Positions 1 through 5,759 of a DNA stretch of 8,366 nucleotides are shown here, one piece after another; positions within the stretch are counted from its first letter, which is position 1, and the number at the start of each line of letters is the position of its first letter. This DNA is from Acidobacteriaceae bacterium (lineage in GTDB: Bacteria > Acidobacteriota > Terriglobia > Terriglobales > Acidobacteriaceae). Position numbers and translations under genes: made by a program. The notes under the pieces were generated by a model. It was not told where the DNA came from. It did not search any database and saw only the letters and a list, made by a program, of their open reading frames with translations. The stretch is taken from the NCBI GenBank assembly GCA_003162255.1, contig PMMJ01000005.1:4823-13188 (forward strand). The letters run 5' to 3'.

Positions 1-1139
1 GCTTTCCAGCGAGGGTTTATTGGGCTGTGCTGGAGGCGCAGCTCCGGTTCGATATTCAGTCCTGGCTGGCCAATCTCGCACTGGTCTTGCGCACCGGCCT
101 CATTGTTTGGGCGATCTTAGCCGGTGGTGGGCTGCTAGCCCTGGCGTGGGTGACCCTGTTTGCGACCCTGCCGGTCGTGGCGCTTCAGATATGGTTTGCC
201 AGACGCGAGGCCCCGTGGGCGCGAATTGAAAATAGGTCGGTCGAATCGAAAGTCGCAAAGAACTTCTTCTCCTACAGTGTCTATACATTCGTCGCTTACC
301 TCGCCGACATTGTGCGCTTTCAACTGGACACGGTGGTGATCACGGCGCTGATTGGTTTGGCCGCCGTAACCCATTACAAAGTCGCTGGTGTATTGGCGCA
401 ATACTATCTTCAGATCATCGTCGTCTCGGTCATCATGCTGCTGCCCGTTCTCAGCCGGCTTCACGGCGCCGGGGATCGATCTGGCATTGAACAAGTATTT
501 TTCTTTGGGACGAAGCTTTCGTGTTGCATCTCGGTTTTCATCTGTCTTGCTCTTATCGCTTGGGGAAAACCCTTCATCGCTCATTGGATGGGCGCGAGAT
601 ACGAAGACGGATACTTGCCCTTGGTGCTGTTGTCGCTTGCCGTCCTGCTGGACGTGTGCCAGAAATCGTCGGCCGATTTGTTATATGCCACCTTCAACCA
701 CCGATTTTATGCCTATATAAACTGCGGGGAAGCTATTCTCAACTTAGCATTCAGCTTGGCGCTGGCTAGGCCCTTTGGCATTGCGGGCGTGGCCATGGGC
801 ACGTTGATTGGGGCGTTTCTTGTTCGGATTGCGTTTCAGCCGTGGTGGGTGTGCAAAGTAAGCGGATTCCACTACCTGGACTATATGAAATTTCTCGGCG
901 GTAACTTGCTGCGCAGCGCTGGCGTGGCGGCCGCAGCGATTGCTATGGCCGCCTGGGGCTTAAAGGCAAATTATTTCTGGTTGGTAGCGTCCGCGAGCTG
1001 CGCCACGGGAATCTATGCCGCCGGATCTTGGCTCTTTGTTTTCAATCCCCTCGAACGGAAGCAGTTGTTGGGTGCCGTGCGCGGCAAGAAAAGCCTGAAA
1101 AATATCGAGCCCGTGACCGTTGCTGCGGCAGCCCAGTAA
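1..1139 (+). CDS. Polysaccharide flippase, Wzx/MATE-like membrane protein (5' partial)
   Basis: The frame is open from base 3 (codons read FPARVYWAV...) to the TAA at 1137-1139, so 378 residues are visible and the true start lies upstream; the GTG at 27 is probably internal. Roughly ten strongly hydrophobic segments separated by short basic loops are present, for example around residues 22-39, 42-65, 95-120, 130-155, 175-195, 207-223, 240-275 and 310-350. The last ~30 residues form a basic, probably cytoplasmic tail. Length, segment count and the start-proximal pattern (L-E-A-Q-x-R-F-D, then hydrophobic segments and a G-G-G-L-L turn) fit the oligosaccharide flippase superfamily, usually 430-510 residues with 12-14 helices. 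The inferred role is to move undecaprenyl-linked repeat units across the inner membrane. Location directly ahead of four glycosyltransferase genes supports this. Substrate cannot be read from sequence. Confidence 0.85.
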   Translation, partial: FPARVYWAVLEAQLRFDIQSWLANLALVLRTGLIVWAILAGGGLLALAWVTLFATLPVVALQIWFARREAPWARIENRSVESKVAKNFFSYSVYTFVAYLADIVRFQLDTVVITALIGLAAVTHYKVAGVLAQYYLQIIVVSVIMLLPVLSRLHGAGDRSGIEQVFFFGTKLSCCISVFICLALIAWGKPFIAHWMGARYEDGYLPLVLLSLAVLLDVCQKSSADLLYATFNHRFYAYINCGEAILNLAFSLALARPFGIAGVAMGTLIGAFLVRIAFQPWWVCKVSGFHYLDYMKFLGGNLLRSAGVAAAAIAMAAWGLKANYFWLVASASCATGIYAAGSWLFVFNPLERKQLLGAVRGKKSLKNIEPVTVAAAAQ

Positions 1140-1166
1140 AGTAAGAGAGGAAGAGAAAGAAGATCT

Positions 1167-2159
1167 GTGATCGTCTCTGCTCTGATCCCGACATACAATC
1201 GACGCGTGCAGGTGTTGCGTGCGCTTGACAGTGTATTCGCCCAGACCGTGCCGGTCGACGAGATCATCGTCGTCGACGATGGTTCCACCGATGGCACGGC
1301 GGAGGCAATTCACGGCCGCCACGGATCGCGCGTCTCAGTAATCAGACAAGAAAACGCGGGGGTCTCTGCCGCCCGGAACCGTGGGATTCGGGAAGCGCAT
1401 GGCGAATGGATCGCGTTCCTCGACAGTGACGACATGTGGCTTCCGGCGAAGATCGAGCGCCAGATCGAAGCGCTAACCACTCTTGGCGGTGAGTTCGGGC
1501 TGTGCTTTACAGATAACCTGTTTGCCGGGAACCCAAACATGACACTATCCGTCTTTCAGGAAGCCGGCTTTCAGGTGGCACCAGGGCTCGGCCCGCTTGA
1601 GGAACCGACTAAACGTCTGATCGCCGGCAGAGAACCCTTCTTTACCTCCAGCCTGCTGGTTCGGCGCTCTCTATTTGAAGATATTGGTGGATTTGACGAG
1701 ACTCTGATCGTCGGGGAAGATTCGGACATGGTGTTTAGGCTGAGTTTTGGAACGAAGTTTTGCTTCGTTGCAAAACCGCTTGTCGAGGTTGACCGCACTC
1801 CGTCCCGCATTGGACTCTGCGACCTGTACACCACGAGAGACGACCGAAAATATGATAGCTTCGAGCGCCGGTACACCAAGTGGCTGGCCATGCCCGAGGT
1901 GGCGGGAACTCAATACGAGCGACCGATTCGCGAGACGTTGCGCGAATTCCGGTACGACTCCGCTGAGGCCAAAATTCACCAGCTCAGGATTGGTCCGGCT
2001 CTTGGCGAGATCGGCCGGATTAGTGCGATGGGGGAGAGTTATATCTCGGTCTTTACCACTTTATTGCGACGCAAGCTGGCTAAGATACGGCGCAGTCGCG
2101 GTGTCCTCGGGGCAACGTCGTACGCGGAGCTGTCCGGGAAAGAGGGAAGTGCATTGTGA
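1167..2159 (+). CDS. Family 2 glycosyltransferase, tandem copy A
   Basis: This is a 330-residue GT-A fold enzyme expected to transfer a sugar from a nucleotide donor to a lipid-linked acceptor at the cytoplasmic membrane face. The nucleotide-binding strand is at residues 3-11 (VSALIPTYN), VVDDGS is at 35-40, the GVSAARN helix is at 65-71, and the metal-binding DSDD is at 86-89. A GED acidic motif at 183-185, followed by SDMVFRL, is a candidate catalytic-base region. The C-terminus (about residues 298-330) is rich in Lys/Arg and may contact membrane. The GTG start at 1167 puts the first beta-strand at residue 3, as usual for the family. A purine-rich stretch at 1145-1160 (AGAGGAAGAG) serves as ribosome binding site, somewhat far from the start. 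The stop overlaps the GTG of the next gene by 4 bp. It is paralogous to the next gene; donor and acceptor are unknown. Confidence 0.92.
   Translation: MIVSALIPTYNRRVQVLRALDSVFAQTVPVDEIIVVDDGSTDGTAEAIHGRHGSRVSVIRQENAGVSAARNRGIREAHGEWIAFLDSDDMWLPAKIERQIEALTTLGGEFGLCFTDNLFAGNPNMTLSVFQEAGFQVAPGLGPLEEPTKRLIAGREPFFTSSLLVRRSLFEDIGGFDETLIVGEDSDMVFRLSFGTKFCFVAKPLVEVDRTPSRIGLCDLYTTRDDRKYDSFERRYTKWLAMPEVAGTQYERPIRETLREFRYDSAEAKIHQLRIGPALGEIGRISAMGESYISVFTTLLRRKLAKIRRSRGVLGATSYAELSGKEGSAL
1251..1310 (+). repeat. Near-identical segment shared with 2240-2299 (copy A)
   Basis: These 60 bases encode residues 29-48 of the first GT2 enzyme (PVDEIIVVDDGSTDGTAEAI). Hand alignment with 2240-2299 gives 56 of 60 identical bases at an offset of 989 bp. 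All four differences are synonymous third-position changes, and one uninterrupted match of 26 bases runs from 1281 to 1306. Confidence 0.85.
2145..2158 (+). repeat. Duplicated gene-junction motif GGAAGTGCATnGTG, copy 1
   Basis: GGAAGTGCAT plus one base plus the GTG start codon. It matches 3170-3183 at 13 of 14 bases with the start codon in the same place. It carries the Shine-Dalgarno-like GGAAG and the 3' end of the preceding GT2 gene (…GSA before the stop in both). This is best read as a trace of tandem duplication of a unit made of the gene plus its junction. Confidence 0.7.
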
Positions 2160-3181
2160 GAGTTTCCGCCGTGATTCCGACCTATAATCGCCGGGCGCAT
2201 ACCTTTCGCGCGATTGACAGTGTCCTTGCTCAGACCCTGCCGGTCGATGAGATCATCGTCGTCGATGACGGTTCCACCGATGGCACGGCGGAGGCGATTC
2301 GCAGCCATTACGGGTCGCGCGTCATAGTACTTAGCCAGGCAAATGCAGGGGTCTCCGCCGCGCGCAACAGCGGCTTTAGGGCATCTCATGGCGACTGGCT
2401 TGCGTTCTTAGACAGTGACGACGTGTGGCTGCCGGAGAAGCTGCAGCAGCAGTTCGATGCGATCTCCACGCTGGGCGTCGGCGAGTTTGGCGCGTGCTTT
2501 ACAGATTCGGTTTTCGAGGGCAGCGCAGAGATGAGGCTGTCCGCCTTCAAATACGCTGGACTCGAGAGTTCCTCGAAGTTCGGCGCACTTGATGATGCAG
2601 CAAGATACGTGCTGGCGCGGCGTCCAGTGATTTTCGTCCAGTGCCTTCTGGTTAGGCGTTCTCTGATGGAGGAGCTTGGCGGATTCGACGAAGCTATGGT
2701 GGTCTCTGAGGACACAGACGTACTATTTCGACTGGCCCTTAAGACGAAGGTTTGCTTCGTGGCTGAACCGCTTGTCAGGATTGACCGGACCCCGTCGCGG
2801 GACGTGGGGTTGTGCGAGCTCTATGGCAGCAAGGATGATCGCGTGTACGACAGCCTCGAACGAATGTATAGCAAGTGGCTGGCGCTTCCGCCGACTCTCA
2901 CCTCTCTGCACCGAGCTGTGATCAAGGAAATGTTGCTATCTACCCACTACGAATACGCCATAGCCAAGGCTGGCCAGTTCAGGCTTGGGTCCGCGCTCCG
3001 GAAGCTTCACGACGCCAAAGAAATGGAGAACGGTTATGGAGCAGTTATTGCCACACTGCTGTCCCGTGGAGCTAAGAAGTTCCGTCGAATGGCTGGCCGT
3101 GCCCGAACGAGTTGCGCGCGGGTAGTCGGCAGCGTCGGACAGAGGCGGTCGCACTTGAAGAATTCGCAAGGAAGTGCATAG
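2156..3181 (+). CDS. Family 2 glycosyltransferase, tandem copy B
   Basis: This is a 341-residue GT-A type enzyme and a clear paralogue of the gene just upstream. Over residues 1-89 the two align without gaps and share 66 identical residues by hand count. VVDDGS (35-40), GVSAARN (65-71) and DSDD (86-89) fall at the same positions. The GED acidic motif of copy A is SED here (184-186), and the blocks after it (FRL, CFVA-PLV, DRTPSR, GLC-LY, DDR-YDS-ER) are also shared. The middle region (about 96-165) and the basic C-terminal tail (about 305-341) differ more, which suggests different acceptor or donor specificity rather than a redundant copy. The GTG start overlaps the upstream stop (GTGA), with AGAGGGAAG at 2141-2149 as ribosome binding site; translation is probably coupled. 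The TAG stop shares its G with the next gene's GTG. The transferred sugar is unknown. Confidence 0.92.
   Translation: MRVSAVIPTYNRRAHTFRAIDSVLAQTLPVDEIIVVDDGSTDGTAEAIRSHYGSRVIVLSQANAGVSAARNSGFRASHGDWLAFLDSDDVWLPEKLQQQFDAISTLGVGEFGACFTDSVFEGSAEMRLSAFKYAGLESSSKFGALDDAARYVLARRPVIFVQCLLVRRSLMEELGGFDEAMVVSEDTDVLFRLALKTKVCFVAEPLVRIDRTPSRDVGLCELYGSKDDRVYDSLERMYSKWLALPPTLTSLHRAVIKEMLLSTHYEYAIAKAGQFRLGSALRKLHDAKEMENGYGAVIATLLSRGAKKFRRMAGRARTSCARVVGSVGQRRSHLKNSQGSA
2240..2299 (+). repeat. Near-identical segment shared with 1251-1310 (copy B)
   Basis: Encodes residues 29-48 of the second GT2 enzyme. It differs from 1251-1310 at four third-codon positions only. The flanking sequence of the two genes is visibly less alike. 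Confidence 0.85.
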
Positions 3182-3183
3182 TG
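3170..3183 (+). repeat. Duplicated gene-junction motif GGAAGTGCATnGTG, copy 2
   Basis: Second occurrence of the junction motif, spanning the end of tandem GT2 copy B and the GTG start of the GT4 gene. It differs from 2145-2158 at one base (A instead of T before GTG). AAGGAA at 3168-3173 lies 7 bases before the GTG and probably acts as ribosome binding site. Confidence 0.7.
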
Positions 3184-4425
3184 TCTACCGTCGCCGAAGA
3201 CGTCGCCACCCGCGTCCCCGGCCTCACGCCGCCAGCTGAACTCAATGCCGCACTGCTCACTGGCGGATTTGACCGGCCGTATGCGTATGGCTTGGCGATG
3301 GCGCTTATCTCCAAGAGCGTCTGCCTCGACGTCATTGGCAGCGACGAAGTGGACAGTCCCGAGATGCATACCAGTCCCAAACTCAGGTTTCTCAATTTGT
3401 GGCCCGCACAACGAAAGAAGGCGACGCGGGCAGCCAGGATGTCGAGAGTTCTGACGCACTATGCGCGTCTCATCCGATACGCGGCAGGCGCAAAGCCCAG
3501 GGTGTTTCATATCCTCTGGAACAGTAAAGTCCAGTTCTTCGATCGGACTCTGCTGATGCTGTACTACAAGTTAGTTGGAAAGAAGATCGCTCTCACCGTC
3601 CACAATGTTAATCAAGGTCGAAGGGATTCAAACGACTCGCTGCTCAATCGCGTCACGCTAAGAATTCAGTATCGACTCGCCGATCACATGTTTGTTCATA
3701 CCAGGAAAATGAAGAATGAACTCGTCGAGGACTTTGGCGTTTGCGAAAAATCGGTCACGGTCATACGCCATCCCATTAACAATGCGTTTCCGGACACGGA
3801 TCTCACGCCAGCTGCAGCCAAGCTCCGGCTGGGTATCAAGGGCGACGAAAAAGCGATTCTTTTCTTCGGAAGAATCAAGCCTTATAAGGGTCTCGAACAC
3901 CTATTGGCTGCATTTCAAAAACTCGTGATCAGTGATGTGAACTACCGGTTGATTATTGCCGGCGAGGTACAAAAAGGGAACGAGAAGTACCTGGCTGAGA
4001 TCCAACAGGTGGTACGTCGTGAACTTGATCGAGGACAGATTATCCTGAAGATCCAATTCATTCCCGACGAGGAGATGGAGGTGTATCTCAAAGCCGCGGA
4101 CGTTCTCGTACTCCCTTATAACAAAATCTTTCAGAGCGGAGTGCTTTTCTTGGGATACAGCTTCGGCTTGCCCGTGATCGCAACCGACGTGGGCTCGTTC
4201 CGGGAAGAAATCGTCGAAGGCGAGACAGGTTTTCTATGCAGGCCTGGCGATCCATCGGAATTAGCCCGGACCATCGCGACTTATTTCGCAAGTTATCTGT
4301 ACCGGAATTTGGGCACGCGGCGGCAGCAGCTAAAAGACTATGCAGACGTTCATCATTCATGGGACGCAGTCGCCGAACTGACCCGGAATGTGTATGCGGA
4401 ATTGTTAGGGAGACATCCAGCATGA
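3181..4425 (+). CDS. Family 4 (GT-B fold) glycosyltransferase
   Basis: This is a 414-residue two-domain glycosyltransferase. The N-terminal acceptor domain has a GG turn at residues 28-29 and the strands FHILWN (~108-113) and LTVHNVN (~138-144). The C-terminal nucleotide-sugar domain starts with ILFFGRIKPYKG at 226-237, where R231 and K236 are the expected phosphate-contact positions. It continues to SGVLFLGYSFGLPVIATDVG at 319-338 and GFLCRPGDPSELA near 350-362. The usual glutamates of the E-x7-E motif appear to be replaced by Ile and Leu when aligned on GLPVIA, so this belongs to a divergent GT4 subgroup. I chose the GTG at 3181 because it follows AAGGAA with good spacing and overlaps the preceding TAG by one base. 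The in-frame ATG at 3112 would push 69 bases into the previous gene. The predicted role is addition of one sugar to the repeat unit; linkage is unknown. Confidence 0.9.
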   Translation: MSTVAEDVATRVPGLTPPAELNAALLTGGFDRPYAYGLAMALISKSVCLDVIGSDEVDSPEMHTSPKLRFLNLWPAQRKKATRAARMSRVLTHYARLIRYAAGAKPRVFHILWNSKVQFFDRTLLMLYYKLVGKKIALTVHNVNQGRRDSNDSLLNRVTLRIQYRLADHMFVHTRKMKNELVEDFGVCEKSVTVIRHPINNAFPDTDLTPAAAKLRLGIKGDEKAILFFGRIKPYKGLEHLLAAFQKLVISDVNYRLIIAGEVQKGNEKYLAEIQQVVRRELDRGQIILKIQFIPDEEMEVYLKAADVLVLPYNKIFQSGVLFLGYSFGLPVIATDVGSFREEIVEGETGFLCRPGDPSELARTIATYFASYLYRNLGTRRQQLKDYADVHHSWDAVAELTRNVYAELLGRHPA

Positions 4426-5438
4426 AACCTTTGGTATCGATTCTAATCCCTGCGTATAACGCAGAGGCATGGCTTTCCGACACCCTCCGGTCGGCGATTG
4501 CGCAAACGTGGGAGCGGAAGGAAGTCATCGTCGTTGATGATGGTTCGAAGGATCAAACTCTGGCTGTGGCGCGAAAGTTTGAATCGGACTGTGTGAAGGT
4601 TGTTACGCAGAAGAATCAGGGCGCTGCCGCGGCAAGAAACAAGGCTTTCTCACTGAGCCAGGGAGACTACATTCAGTGGCTGGATGCCGATGATCTTCTC
4701 GCTCCTGACAAGATCGCAAAACAGATGGAGGCACTGGGCGATTCTTCAAACAAGTTGACTTTGCTGTCTGGAAGTTGGGGACGGTTCCTGCATCGACCTC
4801 ATCGAGCGCGATTCATTCCAACTGCGTTGTGGAGTGATCTGTCCAAGGCTGAGTGGCTAATACGCAAGATGGGACAGAATCTTTACATGCAAACCGCGTC
4901 GTGGCTCGTGAGTCGTGAGTTGACTGAAGCCGCCGGTCCTTGGGACACTCGGTTATTAGGAGACGATGACGGCGAATACTTCTGCCGCGTCCTTTTGGCC
5001 AGCGAAGGTGTCCGATTTGTTCCGGAAGCGAAGGTTTACTATCGAGCCTCCGGCTCTAGCAGCCTAAGCTACATTGGGAACTCCGACCGAAAACGCGAAG
5101 CTCAGTGGTGCTCAATGGAACTGCATATTGCCTATCTCCGGTCACTAGAGGACAGTCAAAGATCCCGGGCCGCATGTGTGAGGTTCCTGCAGAACTGGAT
5201 GGTTTTCTTTTATCCGGAGCGGCTTGATATTTTTAGGCAAGCGCAGGTGATGGCCAAGGAGTTGGGAGGAGAAGTAGATGTCCCGCGCCTCTCCTGGAAG
5301 TATTCCTGGGTCAGGGCGCTATTTGGGTGGCGTCTCGCCCGGCGTGCTCAACTGTTCCTGCCAAGCGTCAGGTGGTCTTTGGTAAAGTTCTGGGACAAAA
5401 CGCTCTTGCGCCTCGAAAACCCGGGGGCTTTCGGATAG
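4422..5438 (+). CDS. Family 2 glycosyltransferase, third and more divergent copy
   Basis: This is a 338-residue GT-A enzyme. It shows VSILIPAYN at residues 5-13, VVDDGS at 37-42, QGAAAARN at 66-73 and the metal-binding DADD at 88-91. An acidic GDDDGEYF motif at 180-187 lies where the tandem copies carry GED/SED, and YYRASGSSSLSY follows further on, a C-terminal pattern I associate with GT2 enzymes of polysaccharide clusters. The C-terminus (about 300-338) is basic and aromatic and may attach to membrane. The ATG at 4422 overlaps the upstream TGA (ATGA), with AGGGAG at 4407-4412 nine bases before it. The frame is open upstream to 4236, but that stretch lies inside the GT4 gene and does not look like family sequence. 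It is less like the tandem pair than they are like each other. It is the last gene of the overlapping run, and a 249-bp gap follows. Confidence 0.92.
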   Translation: MKPLVSILIPAYNAEAWLSDTLRSAIAQTWERKEVIVVDDGSKDQTLAVARKFESDCVKVVTQKNQGAAAARNKAFSLSQGDYIQWLDADDLLAPDKIAKQMEALGDSSNKLTLLSGSWGRFLHRPHRARFIPTALWSDLSKAEWLIRKMGQNLYMQTASWLVSRELTEAAGPWDTRLLGDDDGEYFCRVLLASEGVRFVPEAKVYYRASGSSSLSYIGNSDRKREAQWCSMELHIAYLRSLEDSQRSRAACVRFLQNWMVFFYPERLDIFRQAQVMAKELGGEVDVPRLSWKYSWVRALFGWRLARRAQLFLPSVRWSLVKFWDKTLLRLENPGAFG

Positions 5439-5570
5439 TCTGGATACATGAGAATTATGTGACGTGGCCACCGTTGTCCTGTCAGACTCAGCAGAGTCAA
5501 TCGCTGTTCGCTGCTCCCCACATCTTCAATTCAGCACCAGCGATCACCCGGATGGCCAAGGACTGAAGGG

Positions 5571-5591
5571 CAATAATACCGCATCTTATTG
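5571..5591. repeat. Inverted repeat CAATAA/TTATTG in the leader region
   Basis: Perfect 6-bp arms at 5571-5576 and 5586-5591 with a 9-base spacer, AT-rich arms, about 100 bp upstream of the beta-helix gene. The size and symmetry suit a dimeric regulator's operator. A 6-bp match in a region of this size can arise by chance, so this is only a candidate. Confidence 0.25.
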
Positions 5592-5644
5592 TAAACGCGG
5601 GATGTACTTCCGTGTCTACCGCTGAGCGCCTCCGTTGTTTAGAC

Positions 5645-5665
5645 TGTGTATGGCGAACATACACA
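5645..5665. promoter_or_regulatory. Perfect 8-bp inverted repeat next to the beta-helix gene's ribosome binding site
   Basis: TGTGTATG at 5645-5652 and its exact reverse complement CATACACA at 5658-5665 flank the 5-base spacer GCGAA. TTTTC follows at 5666-5670, and the ribosome binding site GGAGG lies at 5674-5678. It could be an operator, a leader hairpin that affects ribosome access, or a weak terminator/attenuator. The stem is only moderately GC-rich and the T-run has four bases, so strong intrinsic termination is unlikely. Confidence 0.4.
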
Positions 5666-5687
5666 TTTTCGTCGGAGGCCACAGCTA

Positions 5688-5759
5688 ATGAACCGCAGAG
5701 GGTTGCTTCGACTTTCCGTTATCTCGATGTTGCTTCTTTTCCCCAAATTTTCCAGTGCG
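5688..5759 (+). other. Signal peptide coding region of the beta-helix protein
   Basis: Residues 1-24 have a basic n-region (MNRR...R), a hydrophobic core (LSVISMLLLF) and a small-residue cleavage site SSA before QQW, typical of Sec signal peptidase I substrates. No lipobox cysteine is present, so the product should be released into the periplasm or outside rather than lipidated. Confidence 0.8.

Larger units (their letters stand above)
5439..5687. other. 249-bp non-coding gap with two inverted repeats
   Basis: I see no credible gene here. Short frames that cross it (ending at 5566, or starting at 5612) lack recognisable domains and overlap real genes in other frames. It is the longest gap in the window and separates the glycosyltransferase run from the beta-helix gene, so an independent promoter is plausible. 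I could not find a convincing -35/-10 pair. No strong GC-rich hairpin with a long T-run follows the stop at 5438, so read-through from upstream is possible. A GACTC/GAGTC pair at 5485-5498 is a weak additional hairpin. Confidence 0.6.

Noticed and set aside
135..584. 149-codon minus-strand frame opposite the flippase gene
   Set aside because: It has no recognisable domain, is charged and low in hydrophobic structure, and lies wholly antisense to a convincing membrane-protein frame.
3112..3180. Upstream ATG extension of the GT4 gene
   Set aside because: It would overlap the GT2 gene by 69 bases with no ribosome binding site, while the GTG at 3181 has both proper spacing and the duplicated junction context.
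3034..3510. 158-codon minus-strand frame across the GT2/GT4 junction
   Set aside because: Antisense to two well-supported glycosyltransferase genes, with no family resemblance and no ribosome binding site that I can see.
4236..4421. 62-codon upstream extension of the third GT2 gene
   Set aside because: The extension lies inside the GT4 coding region and does not resemble GT2 sequence. The ATG at 4422 places the first beta-strand at residue 5 and has AGGGAG upstream.
5485..5498. GACTC/GAGTC hairpin after the third GT2 gene as a terminator
   Set aside because: Only 5-bp arms and no T-run follows, so there is no support for termination.
5646..5687. GTG start 14 codons upstream for the beta-helix gene
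   Set aside because: It would place the start inside the inverted repeat and put charged residues ahead of a clean signal peptide. The ATG at 5688 has GGAGG at ideal spacing.
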